Part shown: positions 35,570 to 43,811 of the stretch, piece by piece
How the letters are laid out: each line of letters begins with the position of its first letter
Position numbering within the stretch: position 1 is the first letter of the stretch
The notes under the pieces: generated by a model
Databases searched by the model: none
What the model saw: the letters and a program-made list of their open reading frames with translations, nothing else
Told to the model about the DNA's origin: nothing
Program-made: the position numbers and the translations under genes
Assembly (NCBI GenBank): GCA_963750065.1
Contig: CAVVPK010000008.1
Location: forward strand, 62,001-126,000
Source: CAVSRC01 sp963750065
GTDB lineage: Bacteria > Pseudomonadota > Alphaproteobacteria > Rhizobiales > Kaistiaceae
Length of the DNA stretch: 64,000 bases
Direction: 5' to 3'

Positions 35570-35863
35570 ATGACGGGCGACAAGGACGCCATTGCCGGCC
35601 TCGCAGAATTCCGCGCCAGCATCGACAACATCGATGCGGCGCTGGTGCATCTGCTCGCCGAGCGCTTCCGGCTGACCAAGCAGGTGGGCATCTACAAGGC
35701 GGCGCACGACCTGCCGCCGGCCGATCCGGACCGCGAGAAGGTCCAGCTCGCCCGCCTCAAGCGACTGGCCGAGGAAGCGGATCTCGATCCCGCCTTCGCC
35801 GAGAAGTTCTACGCATTCATCGTCAAGGAAGTCATCCGCCACCACGAGGCACTGCGCTCGTGA
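35570..35863 (+). CDS. Chorismate mutase (AroQ-type, monofunctional)
   Basis: The 97-residue all-helical chorismate mutase has LAEFRASIDNIDAALVHLLAERF followed by KQVGIYKAAHDLPPADPDREK; the Arg in FRASIDN, the Lys in TKQVGIYK and the downstream acidic/basic residues match the AroQ active site. It converts chorismate to prephenate. It starts 8 bp after ffh with GAGGGGGAG in front. This gene between ffh and rpsP is a recurrent arrangement in Hyphomicrobiales. Confidence 0.92.
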   Translation: MTGDKDAIAGLAEFRASIDNIDAALVHLLAERFRLTKQVGIYKAAHDLPPADPDREKVQLARLKRLAEEADLDPAFAEKFYAFIVKEVIRHHEALRS

Positions 35864-35902
35864 GGGCCCACACAACAATCCCAACGGAGTGAACCAAACA
35901 CA

Positions 35903-36286
35903 ATGTCCCTGAAGATCCGCCTTAGCCGCGCCGGCGCCAAAAAGCGGCCGTTCTATCGCATCGTCATTGCCGACTCGCGCTTTCCGCGCGACGGCCGCTT
36001 CATCGAGATCGTCGGCACCTATGAGCCGATCCTGCCCAAGGATCACGAGAAGCGCACGGTGCTCAATGTCGAGCGCATCCAGCATTGGCTCTCCCGCGGC
36101 GCCCAGCCGACCGACCGGGTGCTGCGCTTCCTCGATTCTGCCGGGCTGGCCAAGCGCACCCCGCGCAACAATCCGCAGAAGGCCGAGCCCGGCAAGAAGG
36201 CTCAGGAGCGCGCTGCCGCTGCGGTCGAGGCTGCGGCCAAGGCCGCCGAAGCGTCTGCGGCAGAGGCGCCCGCCGAGGCGGGCTGA
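35903..36286 (+). CDS. rpsP: 30S ribosomal protein S16
   Basis: The 127-residue protein has the S16 core MSLKIRLSRAGAKKRPFYRI, DSRFPRDGRFIEIVGTYEP and RIQHWLSRGAQPTDRV. The alanine/glutamate-rich C-terminal extension after about residue 95 is usual in alphaproteobacteria. It is followed by rimM after 39 bp. Confidence 0.98.
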   Translation: MSLKIRLSRAGAKKRPFYRIVIADSRFPRDGRFIEIVGTYEPILPKDHEKRTVLNVERIQHWLSRGAQPTDRVLRFLDSAGLAKRTPRNNPQKAEPGKKAQERAAAAVEAAAKAAEASAAEAPAEAG

Positions 36287-36325
36287 GGCCGCCGGCGGAT
36301 CGGCGACTGAAGGACGAGGCGTCCG

Positions 36326-36880
36326 GTGACGACCACCGAGGCCCGGCGTGTCGTGGTTGCCCGCATTGGCGCGGCCCACGGCATCAAGGGCGAGGTGCGG
36401 GTGAAATCCTTCACCGCAGAACCTCTGGATCTGGCCGCCTACGGCCCGCTGGAGGCGGCCGACGGCCGCCGTTTCACGATCCAGGCGGCGCGGCCGGCCG
36501 GGGCTTCGCCGGACATGCTGGTCGTGCGCTTTACCGGCATCGCCGACCGCAATCAGGCCGAGGCGCTCACCGGGCTAGACCTCACGGTGCCGCGCGAACG
36601 CCTGCCGGAGCCGGAGGCGGACGAGTTCTACCATGCCGACCTGATCGGGCTTGATGCGGTGACGCCCTCCGGCGCGCCGCTCGGCACGGTTGTCGCAGTG
36701 CCCAATTACGGCGCTGGCGACCTCCTTGAAATCACGCGTCCCGCGGGGCCGACCCTGCTTGTTCCCTTCACCCGCGCCGCCGTGCCGGAGATCGACCTCA
36801 CGGCCAGGCGGGTCACGGTCGATCCGCCGGCGGAGGTCGGCGACGAGGATGATGGGGCTGAGGGTAAGGACAGGCCATAG
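36326..36880 (+). CDS. rimM: Ribosome maturation factor RimM
   Basis: The 184-residue 30S assembly factor binds S19. The N-terminal domain reads VVVARIGAAHGIKGEVRVKSFT and the C-terminal PRC-barrel part contains EFYHADLIGLDAVT, VPNYGAGDLLEI and LLVPFTRAAVPEIDL. A GTG start at 36326 is used; GACGAGG precedes it. The acidic tail (EVGDEDDGAEGKD) is not part of the conserved fold. Confidence 0.96.
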   Translation: MTTTEARRVVVARIGAAHGIKGEVRVKSFTAEPLDLAAYGPLEAADGRRFTIQAARPAGASPDMLVVRFTGIADRNQAEALTGLDLTVPRERLPEPEADEFYHADLIGLDAVTPSGAPLGTVVAVPNYGAGDLLEITRPAGPTLLVPFTRAAVPEIDLTARRVTVDPPAEVGDEDDGAEGKDRP

Positions 36881-36885
36881 AAGCC

Positions 36886-37578
36886 ATGACCTTTCGCGCC
36901 ACGGTGCTGACCCTGTTTCCGGAGATGTTTCCGGGACCGCTCGGTATCAGCCTGGCCGGCAGGGGACTGGCCGACGGCGTATGGGCACTGGAGGCGCGCG
37001 ATATCCGCGCCTCGGCGACCAGCAAGCACCGTAACGTTGACGACAGCCCGGCCGGCGGCGGGCCGGGCATGGTGATGCGCACCGACGTTCTGGCCGCTGC
37101 GATCGATGCCGCTTCACCGGAAGGCGACGCCCGCCCGCGTCTGCTGATGAGCCCGCGTGGGAGACCGCTCGACCAGGCGATGGTGAGCCGGCTTGCCGCC
37201 GGTCCCGGCGTGCTGATCGTGGCCGGCCGCTTCGAGGGCGTCGACGAGCGGGTGATCGAAGGCCGCGGGCTTACCGAGGTCTCGGTCGGCGACTATGTGC
37301 TCTCGGGCGGCGAGATCGCCGCGATGGCGCTCATCGATGCTGTGGTGCGGCTCCTCCCCGGCATCATGGGCAATGCGGATTCGGGGACAAGCGAGAGCTT
37401 CGCCGAGGGGCTGCTTGAATATCCGCACTATACCCGCCCGCAGACCTGGGAAGGCCGCCCGATCCCGGACGTGCTGACCTCGGGCGACCACGGCAAGATT
37501 GCCGCATGGCGGCGGAAGGAGGCCGAAAGGCTGACGGCCGAGCGGCGGCCCGACCTGGCGGCCCGGCGCAAGCCTTAG
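36886..37578 (+). CDS. trmD: tRNA (guanine37-N1)-methyltransferase TrmD
   Basis: The 230-residue SPOUT methyltransferase makes m1G37 in CNN/GNN-decoding tRNAs. The conserved blocks are VLTLFPEMFPGPLG, DDSPAGGGPGMVMR, LLMSPRGRPLDQ, AGRFEGVDERVIE, SVGDYVLSGGE and YPHYTRPQTWEGRPIPDVL. It lies 5 bp after rimM. rplS, normally next in the operon, comes after a minus-strand insert. Confidence 0.98.
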   Translation: MTFRATVLTLFPEMFPGPLGISLAGRGLADGVWALEARDIRASATSKHRNVDDSPAGGGPGMVMRTDVLAAAIDAASPEGDARPRLLMSPRGRPLDQAMVSRLAAGPGVLIVAGRFEGVDERVIEGRGLTEVSVGDYVLSGGEIAAMALIDAVVRLLPGIMGNADSGTSESFAEGLLEYPHYTRPQTWEGRPIPDVLTSGDHGKIAAWRRKEAERLTAERRPDLAARRKP

Positions 37579-37585
37579 GCTGTCG

Positions 37586-38017
37586 TCAGCGCCTCAGATT
37601 GTAGGTGATGGTGCTGCCGCGGATGCTGATTTCGTGGAACTGCTCGGTCTTCAGGCCGGCCGCCTCGCACATCAGTTCGTGTTGCGCGTTGGAATAGTCG
37701 CTGTTGCGGGTCGAGAAGCCGCTGTCGTCGGTGCAGAACCAGCCGCCGGACTGGCCGCGGCTCGGCGGCAGCCGGCCGCCGTCGACCAGCAGATAGACGG
37801 AGGAGCCGGTGAGGCGGCTCTTGACCAGCGTCTGGCAGGCGCCTCTGGCGATGCTCCACCAGCCCTCGGCCGTCCAGCCCTTGGCGCCGTCGAGATAGCC
37901 GACGGCGACGCTGGCGGTGGTCCAGGACCTGTTGCAGAGCCTCATCCCGGCCTCGGCCGGCGCGGCCAGGAGAACGGCCCCGGCGAGGAGGGCAATGGCT
38001 GCAAGCAAGCGTTTCAT
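37586..38017 (-). CDS. DUF1036 family secreted protein
   Basis: The 143-residue protein has a signal peptide (MKRLLAAIALLAGAVLLAAPAEA) and the DUF1036 motif LCNRSWTTASVAVGYLDGAKGWTAEGWWSI, typical of small periplasmic proteins of Hyphomicrobiales. Cysteines at LCNRS, ACQTL, FCTDD and LMCEA could form two disulfides. It is antiparallel to its neighbours, wedged 7 bp after trmD and 250 bp before rplS. The function is unknown. Confidence 0.85.
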   Translation of the reverse strand: MKRLLAAIALLAGAVLLAAPAEAGMRLCNRSWTTASVAVGYLDGAKGWTAEGWWSIARGACQTLVKSRLTGSSVYLLVDGGRLPPSRGQSGGWFCTDDSGFSTRNSDYSNAQHELMCEAAGLKTEQFHEISIRGSTITYNLRR

Positions 38018-38267
38018 GGTACCCCATCCCACGACGAAATGACTGTGGCGACAAGATTAACGGCGAACTTGGCCGCAGCCACACCTATCGACAATCAAGG
38101 TTGATTGCGGTATTGAGCGCGCCGGTTTACCGAACAGGCGAACGGACGGCCCGAAAGTGGGGACGCCCGATCTTTTGGGATCGGCGTCGAACCGGGCCGG
38201 CCAGGCGACGGCAGCCCCTGGGTCACGCTCCGGCAGCGCCACAAGAGAAGAAGAAGGTCCTCTTAAG

Positions 38268-38666
38268 ATGTCGATTATCCAGGAGCTCGAGAAAGCTCAA
38301 GCCGCCGCGATCCTGGGCGATCGCACCATCCCCCCCTTCGCTCCCGGCGATACCGTCAAGGTCAACGTCAAGGTGACCGAGGGAACGCGCACCCGTATCC
38401 AGGCCTATGAGGGCGTGTGCATCGCGCGCGCCGGCGGCGGCCTCAACGAGAACTTCACGGTGCGCAAGATTTCCTATGGCGAAGGCGTCGAGCGCGTCTT
38501 CCCGGTCTATTCGCCGTCGATCGACTCGATCGAAGTGGTGCGCCGCGGCAAGGTGCGCCGTGCCAAGCTCTATTATCTGCGTGGCCGCCGCGGCAAGTCG
38601 GCGCGCATCGCCGAGAAGCAGGATCACGGCCAGCGCGGGGCGGCGGCGGAAGCCGTTTCCAAATAG
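38268..38666 (+). CDS. rplS: 50S ribosomal protein L19
   Basis: The 132-residue protein has the L19 signature FAPGDTVKVNVKVTEGTRTR, then QAYEGVCIARAGGGLNENFTVRKIS and VERVFPVYSPSIDSIEV, ending with RGKVRRAKLYYLRGRRGKSARI. It was probably once directly linked to trmD. A strong terminator follows at 38693-38724. Confidence 0.98.
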   Translation: MSIIQELEKAQAAAILGDRTIPPFAPGDTVKVNVKVTEGTRTRIQAYEGVCIARAGGGLNENFTVRKISYGEGVERVFPVYSPSIDSIEVVRRGKVRRAKLYYLRGRRGKSARIAEKQDHGQRGAAAEAVSK

Positions 38667-38692
38667 CGTCGTTTCCCCGGCGCGATCGACGA

Positions 38693-38724
38693 ACGGGCGG
38701 CCAGGTGCCGCCCGTCTTCTTTTT
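38693..38724 (+). terminator. Rho-independent terminator after rplS
   Basis: A perfect 9-bp stem ACGGGCGGC / GCCGCCCGT with a CAGGT loop is followed by CTTCTTTTT, 26 bp after the rplS stop. It marks the end of the ribosomal protein/tRNA-modification cluster. Confidence 0.85.
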
Positions 38725-38848
38725 GCGCTCTGCCGGTGTTTACCAACTTTCTATCGAATCGACGCGCCGGTGATGGTTTGGCGGCGCGCAACGCTATTTT
38801 GACCATATTGCGCGGCCAGGACGGACGGCATTGCGCAACGGAGGCCGG

Positions 38849-39748
38849 ATGAGCGTGTTTTCGCGTCGGACATTCCTGAAGACGATCGGCCTCGGCGCGC
38901 TCGGTTTCGTCGGCCTCACGTCCTATGCCTTCGCGATCGAGCCGCGCTTCCGGCTGGTGGTGACCCGCTACCGGCTGAACCTGCCGCACTGGCCGGCCGG
39001 TGGGCGGCGGGTACGCATGGCGGTGATCGCCGACATCCATGCCTGCGATCCGTGGATGCCGCTGACGCGGGTCCAGGAGATCGTCTCGGTCGCCAACGAC
39101 CTCAAGCCGGACGTTACGCTGCTGCTCGGCGACTATGTCCCAAGCCTGCGCCGCTTCCGCACCGCGGTGGTGCAGCCGGAAGAGTGGGGCCCGGCGCTGG
39201 CCGACCTCAAGGCGCCGCTCGGCGTCTATGGCGTCATCGGCAATCACGACTGGTGGCACGACATCAAGGGCGTGCGGCGTGCCTTTGCCGACAACAATCT
39301 GCCGCTGATGGAAAACGACGCCGTGCGCCTGGAGCCGAAGGACGGGCCCGCCTTCTGGCTGATCGGACTGGGCGATCAACTTGCCTATCCGCTCGGCGAT
39401 GGCCGCTTCCGCGGTGTCGACGACCTGCCGGGGACGCTCGCCCGCATCCCCGAGGATGGCGCGCCGATCGTGCTGATGGCGCACGAGCCGGACATCTTTC
39501 CGCAGGTGCCGGAGCGGGTGAGCCTGACCATTTCGGGCCATACCCATGGCGGGCAGGTGGACCTGCCGTTCATAGGCCGGCCGATGGTCCCGTCCGAATA
39601 CGGCCAGCGCTACGCTTACGGCCATGTGGTCGAAGACAACCGCCACCTCGTCGTCTCGGGCGGCCTCGGCTGCTCGGTCCTGCCGGTGCGCCTGGGCGTT
39701 CCGCCGGAGATCGTGCTGCTCGAGATCGGCGGAAGCCCAAGCGTTTGA
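38849..39748 (+). CDS. Tat-exported metallophosphoesterase
   Basis: The 299-residue calcineurin-like phosphoesterase has a twin-arginine signal (SRRTFLKTIGLGALGFVG) and the metal-site motifs MAVIADIHACDPW, LLLGDYV, GVIGNHDWW and SGHTHGGQVDLP. It resembles the YkuE / UDP-diacylglucosamine pyrophosphatase-like group. The Tat signal implies folding with metal in the cytoplasm and action in the periplasm. GGAGG lies five bases before ATG 38849. Confidence 0.9.
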   Translation: MSVFSRRTFLKTIGLGALGFVGLTSYAFAIEPRFRLVVTRYRLNLPHWPAGGRRVRMAVIADIHACDPWMPLTRVQEIVSVANDLKPDVTLLLGDYVPSLRRFRTAVVQPEEWGPALADLKAPLGVYGVIGNHDWWHDIKGVRRAFADNNLPLMENDAVRLEPKDGPAFWLIGLGDQLAYPLGDGRFRGVDDLPGTLARIPEDGAPIVLMAHEPDIFPQVPERVSLTISGHTHGGQVDLPFIGRPMVPSEYGQRYAYGHVVEDNRHLVVSGGLGCSVLPVRLGVPPEIVLLEIGGSPSV

Positions 39749-39804
39749 GGTGGCCGGGTGCGCCGGCAATTGTTTCCGCCCGCGCCTGTTGCTATCTAGA
39801 CGCA

Positions 39805-39960
39805 ATGAAATCCGCCATTTCACACAAGGCCGGACGGAACATCGCGCGCGGCCGGCGCCTGCGCGGCAGCTTCGATTTTGCCGCCATCGCCGACCGTGAG
39901 CGCATGCCGTGGCGGTTCCTGGCGCGTCACATCGCCGTCGACGGCCTTCTTGCGGCCTGA
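39805..39960 (+). CDS. Possible 51-residue basic protein
   Basis: A short frame encodes MKSAISHKAGRNIARGRRLRG followed by SFDFAAIADRERMPWRFLARHIAVDGLLAA. The Arg-rich start and amphipathic end look plausible and it fills the gap before leuC, but no Shine-Dalgarno is visible (GCTATCTAGACGCA precedes it). It may be chance in a GC-rich context. Confidence 0.3.
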   Translation: MKSAISHKAGRNIARGRRLRGSFDFAAIADRERMPWRFLARHIAVDGLLAA

Positions 39961-40041
39961 CCCCGCCGGCGACATGCCGGCCAAGCGACAGCCCGCGCCT
40001 TCGGGTGCAAAAAGTGAATTCCGACAGCAGGAACCGCAGTC

Positions 40042-41448
40042 ATGACCGCCGCCAAGACGCTCTATGACAAGATCTGGGACGATCATCTGGTCGAGGAGGC
40101 GCCGGACGGTACCGCGCTCCTCTATATCGACCGCCACCTGGTCCATGAGGTGACCAGCCCGCAGGCCTTCGAGGGCCTGCGTCTCGCCCACCGCACGGTG
40201 CATGCGCCGCAAAAGACGCTGGCCGTGGTCGATCACAACGTGCCGACCACCGACCGCCGCGGCGGCATCAAGAATCCGGAATCCCTGTTGCAGGTGCAGA
40301 CGCTGGCGCAGAACGCCAAGGACTTCGGCATCGAATATTACGACGAGCTCGACCACCGGCAGGGCATCGTCCACATCATCGGGCCGGAGCAGGGTTTCAC
40401 GCTGCCCGGCATGACGATCGTCTGCGGCGACAGCCATACCTCGACCCACGGCGCCTTCGGCGCGCTCGCCCACGGCATCGGCACCTCGGAGGTGGAGCAT
40501 GTGCTCGCCACCCAGACGCTGATCCAGAAGAAGGCGAAAAACATGCGGGTGACGGTCGACGGCACGCCGCCGCCGGGCGTCGGCGCCAAGGACATCATCC
40601 TGTCCATCATCGGCCATATCGGCACCGCCGGCGGCACCGGCCATGTGCTGGAATATGCCGGCGAGGCGATCCGCGGCCTGTCGATGGAAGGCCGCATGAC
40701 GGTGTGCAACATGTCGATCGAGGGTGGCGCGCGGGCGGGCCTGATCGCGCCGGACGAGACCACCTACGCCTATATCAAGGGCCGCCCCAAGGCGCCAAAG
40801 GGCGCCGCCTGGGACCAGGCGATGGCCTACTGGAAGACGCTCTATTCGGACGACGGCGCGGTCTTCGACGAGGAGGTGAGGCTCAATGCTGCCGAGCTGC
40901 CGCCGATCGTCACCTGGGGCACCAGCCCGGAGAACGTCACCACCATCGACGGGCGCGTCCCCGATCCGGCGGATATCGAGAACCCGGACCGGCGCCGCGC
41001 GGTCGAGCGGGCGCTCGCCTATATGGGGCTCGAGCCCAACACCAGGATCACCGACATCGCCATCGAGCGCGTCTTCCTCGGTTCGTGCACCAACGGGCGC
41101 ATCGAGGACCTCAGGGCCGCGGCCAAGATCGTCGCCGGCAAGACTGTCCACGAGGGCGTCAACGCCATGGTGGTGCCGGGCTCCGGTCTGGTGAAGGAGC
41201 AGGCGGAGGCCGAGGGGCTGGACAAGATATTCCTCGCCGCCGGCTTCGAGTGGCGCGAGCCCGGCTGCTCCATGTGCCTGGCGATGAACGACGACCGGTT
41301 GAAGCCGGGGGAGCGCTGCGCCTCGACGTCCAACCGCAATTTCGAGGGCCGCCAGGGCTTCAAGGGCCGCACACATCTCGTCTCGCCGTCGATGGCGGCG
41401 GCGGCGGCGATCGCCGGGCGGTTTGTTGACGTCAGGACGTGGGGCTGA
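40042..41448 (+). CDS. leuC: 3-isopropylmalate dehydratase large subunit
   Basis: The 468-residue LeuC catalyses isomerisation of 2- to 3-isopropylmalate in leucine synthesis together with LeuD (47804). The N-terminal KIWDDHLVEEAPDGTALLYIDRHLVHEV, the substrate motif CGDSHTSTHGAFGALAHGIGTSEVEHVLATQ and the 4Fe-4S cysteines in GSCTNGRIEDL and PGCSMCLAMN are intact. The small subunit is 6.4 kb away with unrelated genes between them. A bidirectional-looking terminator follows. Confidence 0.98.
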   Translation: MTAAKTLYDKIWDDHLVEEAPDGTALLYIDRHLVHEVTSPQAFEGLRLAHRTVHAPQKTLAVVDHNVPTTDRRGGIKNPESLLQVQTLAQNAKDFGIEYYDELDHRQGIVHIIGPEQGFTLPGMTIVCGDSHTSTHGAFGALAHGIGTSEVEHVLATQTLIQKKAKNMRVTVDGTPPPGVGAKDIILSIIGHIGTAGGTGHVLEYAGEAIRGLSMEGRMTVCNMSIEGGARAGLIAPDETTYAYIKGRPKAPKGAAWDQAMAYWKTLYSDDGAVFDEEVRLNAAELPPIVTWGTSPENVTTIDGRVPDPADIENPDRRRAVERALAYMGLEPNTRITDIAIERVFLGSCTNGRIEDLRAAAKIVAGKTVHEGVNAMVVPGSGLVKEQAEAEGLDKIFLAAGFEWREPGCSMCLAMNDDRLKPGERCASTSNRNFEGRQGFKGRTHLVSPSMAAAAAIAGRFVDVRTWG

Positions 41449-41478
41449 CGCGGCCTCACCGAAGCCCCGAATGCAAGA

Positions 41479-41508
41479 AGCCCCGCGGTGCCAAGCCGCG
41501 GGGCTTTT
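41479..41508. terminator. Terminator between leuC and the convergent TPR gene
   Basis: A 10-bp perfect stem AGCCCCGCGG / CCGCGGGGCT with a 7-base loop is followed by TTT on the plus strand. On the minus strand it is followed by TCTTGC. It lies 31 bp after leuC and 70 bp beyond the end of the TPR gene, so it can serve both. Confidence 0.8.
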
Positions 41509-41577
41509 CGTATATGAGGTGAGCCCACGTTGGTTTGCTGACGTCGGCTTCATATCGGCGCAAGTCGATTGTCTTGA

Positions 41578-42486
41578 TCAGTCCGCGGATACCCTCTTGA
41601 GCGCGGCCTGCACCCAGCGATCGTCCGGCGCCAGTTCAAGCGCGCGGCGGTAATCCGCCCGGGCGCGATCGTTCAGGCCCTTGTGTTCGAATATGGATCC
41701 ACGGATGCGGTAGATCGCCGGATTGTTCTCTTCCGTGCGCAAGGCGGCGCTGCAATCGGCCAGAGCCTCGTCGTATGCGCCCATTTGACCCAGCGCCGTC
41801 GCGCGATTGACGCGCGCGGTGACATCAGCCGGATCGATTGCGATCATCCTCGAAAAATCGGCGACCGCTTCCTTCAATTTCCCCTGGTCGATCCAGAACT
41901 CGGCACGCCGCATGAGCGTGTAGCTGTCGGCGCTGAGAGCGACCGCGCGGTCGAAGGCACGACGCGCCTCCGCGATCCTGCCCAGGTGCGAAAGTACGAT
42001 ACCGCGTCCCGCGTGTGACGGCGCATAGCCCGGCGCAATGCTGAGCGCAGCATCGTAATCGCGCAGCGAGTCGCCATAGCGCTTGAGCTTACGCAGGGTT
42101 TCGGCGCGGGCCCAAAGCGCGAAAGCATTGCGATCGGCCGCGACGGCGCGATCCTGGTCGGCCAGGGCTTCGGCTGAGCGGCCGAGATGCCACAATGCGC
42201 CGGCACGGTAGGTGAGCAGCACGGAGAGCGCACGCGGCGTCGGCGGGCCCATGGCAAGCGCCTTGTCGTATTGCGCCAGCGCGCCCGCATAGTCGTGTTC
42301 CTCCCTGCCGAGCCTCTCTCCCGACCGGACGGTCTGGGTATATTCCGCATGGGCGGCGTCGGTTTCATCCGGAATGAGCGAAGCAGCAAGGCCCGGGCTC
42401 GCGCTGCCCATGACCAATCCGACCATGGCGAATGCCAGCAGGCAGACGGCCGCCCGCGCCGGCATGTGAAGTCTTGTTCGCATCAT
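41578..42486 (-). CDS. Exported tetratricopeptide-repeat protein
   Basis: The 302-residue protein has a signal peptide (MMRTRLHMPARAAVCLLAFAM..LAA) followed by about seven TPR units, e.g. ALWARAETLRKLKRYGDSLRDYDAALSIAPGY and AIYRIRGSIFEHKGLNDRARADYRRALELAPDD. TPRs form protein-protein interaction scaffolds; no enzyme domain is present. An upstream ATG at 42534 would place a non-signal stretch first, so 42486 is preferred. It is probably periplasmic. Confidence 0.82.
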   Translation of the reverse strand: MMRTRLHMPARAAVCLLAFAMVGLVMGSASPGLAASLIPDETDAAHAEYTQTVRSGERLGREEHDYAGALAQYDKALAMGPPTPRALSVLLTYRAGALWHLGRSAEALADQDRAVAADRNAFALWARAETLRKLKRYGDSLRDYDAALSIAPGYAPSHAGRGIVLSHLGRIAEARRAFDRAVALSADSYTLMRRAEFWIDQGKLKEAVADFSRMIAIDPADVTARVNRATALGQMGAYDEALADCSAALRTEENNPAIYRIRGSIFEHKGLNDRARADYRRALELAPDDRWVQAALKRVSAD

Positions 42487-42617
42487 TGGTGTCGCCCGAG
42501 GATGCTTTTTCCAGGGTGAGCATAACAGGCGCATGACAACAGCCCGTAGTTGCAGACTATCGCGCTGCCCGGGTTTTCGGCCGCGCGGTTAACGGGAGCC
42601 TGTCGCGGCTGGGCTCT

Positions 42618-42714
42618 CGAGCGGATCATCGTTTCACGGAATCGCCGATCCGCTCGCTCTCCGTTTTTACGCAATTCCGGACGGAAAAGTGGTGTCCACT
42701 TTTCCTGGAATTGC
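42618..42714. repeat. Dual-hairpin intergenic repeat, copy 3
   Basis: This is the third copy of the element at 17779 and 25039. Stem A (CGAGCGGATC with GATCCGCTCG, 42618-42656) has a C:G outer pair. Hairpin B (42671-42714) has GCAATTCC/GGAATTGC outside GGAAAAGTGG-TGT-CCACTTTTCC. It lies between the TPR gene and DUF2000 and ends one base before the DUF2000 stop, just as copy 2 abuts the cupin stop. Confidence 0.88.
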
Positions 42715-42715
42715 T

Positions 42716-43135
42716 CTAGCGCAGCAGCTTCAGCGACCCGGTCAGCGACTTCACCCAGGCGGAGGGGCCGGCGAGGCCGAGGCCGTCGATCTCCTCCACC
42801 TCCAGCGACTTGGTGCCGAGCGCCGTTTCATAATCGGCGAAAACATGGATCGACCGCGCGAAGGCCGGGAAGGGGACGATCGCCGCGCCGTTCTGCCGGC
42901 GGGCAAACGCCCTCAGCATCACGTCGCGGATAGTGGCGCGGTCGGCCTGCAGGACCGGCATTGGCTGGTTGCAGACGCTGCCGAACTGACGGCCGCCGGC
43001 ATCGGCGAGTGCGCTGTCGGCAAGCGCAGGGCATTGCGCGCCCAGCCCGACGGCGATGACGCCGACCGAATTGGCCGCCAAGCCAAGGGGCATGTCCGGT
43101 GCCACGATCACCGCCACGCGCAGATTGCTCGTCAT
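42716..43135 (-). CDS. DUF2000 family protein
   Basis: The 139-residue protein starts MTSNLRVAVIVAPDMPLGLAANSVGVIAVGLGA and ends with a segment rich in DYETALGTKSLEVEEIDGLGLAG, the pattern of the DUF2000 family (peptidyl-tRNA hydrolase-like fold). The function is unknown. AAGAGG five bases before the ATG supports the start. It is divergent from an Lrp-type regulator with palindromes between, so the two are probably functionally linked. Confidence 0.82.
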   Translation of the reverse strand: MTSNLRVAVIVAPDMPLGLAANSVGVIAVGLGAQCPALADSALADAGGRQFGSVCNQPMPVLQADRATIRDVMLRAFARRQNGAAIVPFPAFARSIHVFADYETALGTKSLEVEEIDGLGLAGPSAWVKSLTGSLKLLR

Positions 43136-43215
43136 CGATACCTCTTGGGGCAATACCCGGGATTCGTGGCGGTACTTTAAATCCAGATTGTCGGGGATTT
43201 CTTGCGAAGTGACCT

Positions 43216-43227
43216 CTGCTCGAGCAG
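43216..43227. promoter_or_regulatory. 12-bp palindrome in the DUF2000/Lrp intergenic region
   Basis: CTGCTCGAGCAG is perfectly self-complementary and lies roughly midway between the two divergent start codons, a typical position for a shared operator. The symmetry is seen directly; binding by the adjacent Lrp-like regulator is inference. Confidence 0.4.
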
Positions 43228-43246
43228 TATTCGGAAGCTCCTGCCG

Positions 43247-43262
43247 CAATTCCGCGGAATTG
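43247..43262. promoter_or_regulatory. 16-bp perfect palindrome just upstream of the Lrp gene
   Basis: CAATTCCGCGGAATTG is fully symmetric and ends 9 bases before the regulator's ATG. Such a placement would block transcription or translation initiation, so it is a candidate autoregulatory operator. The AATTCC/GGAATT arms also resemble part of the dual-hairpin repeat, though the rest does not match. Confidence 0.45.
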
Positions 43263-43271
43263 AGGTTAAAC

Positions 43272-43748
43272 ATGCCTGACGCCCTCGAGCCCTCAGACGT
43301 CCGCATCCTGCGCGAACTACAGGCCGACGGGCGGCTGACCAATCAGGCGCTGGCCGAGAAGGTCGGCATGTCGGCCTCGCCCTGCTGGCGCCGGGTGCGC
43401 GCGCTCGAAGAGGCGGGCGTCATTCGCGGCTATCGCGCCGTGCTCGATCGACGGGAGGTCGGGCTTGGGGTGCTCGCCTTCGCGCGCGTGCGTGTCGGCG
43501 GCCACAGCGACCGGGAGGCACAGGAATTTGCCGACAGCGTCGCCCGCCTCGACGCGGTGGTTGCCTGCTACGCGATTGCCGGCGACGCCGACTTCCTGCT
43601 TCAGGTCGTGGCCTCCGATCTCGATGCCTATGCCCGCTTCTCCATGGAGGTGCTGCGCGCCCTGCCGCACATCAAGGAGATGCAGACGATGTTCGTCCTG
43701 AAGGAGATCAAGGCCGATCAGGGTCTGCCGGTCGCGGTGGGTGTCTAG
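43272..43748 (+). CDS. Lrp/AsnC family transcriptional regulator
   Basis: The 158-residue regulator has an N-terminal helix-turn-helix (LEPSDVRILRELQADGRLTNQALAEKVGMSASPCWRRVRALEEAGVIRGY) and a C-terminal RAM ligand-binding domain (VVACYAIAGDADFLLQVVASDLDAYARF). Lrp-type proteins usually sense amino acids and autoregulate. It is divergent from DUF2000, with two palindromes in the 136 bp gap, and is followed by a terminator. Confidence 0.95.
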   Translation: MPDALEPSDVRILRELQADGRLTNQALAEKVGMSASPCWRRVRALEEAGVIRGYRAVLDRREVGLGVLAFARVRVGGHSDREAQEFADSVARLDAVVACYAIAGDADFLLQVVASDLDAYARFSMEVLRALPHIKEMQTMFVLKEIKADQGLPVAVGV

Positions 43749-43758
43749 GTCCCATGCG

Positions 43759-43790
43759 AAAAGCCCCGCAGTGCGCACCGCGGGGCTTTT
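43759..43790. terminator. Bidirectional terminator between the Lrp gene and the convergent secreted-protein gene
   Basis: AAAAGCCCCGC pairs with GCGGGGCTTTT (11 bp) around a 10-base loop. The A-run and T-run flank the stem on both strands, so it can end transcripts from either side. It lies 10 bp after the Lrp stop. Confidence 0.85.
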
Positions 43791-43811
43791 CCTTGCGTGA
43801 GACCGGTCGGC

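Noticed and set aside
39820..41553. Long frame antisense to leuC
   Set aside because: Antisense shadow of a canonical enzyme gene.
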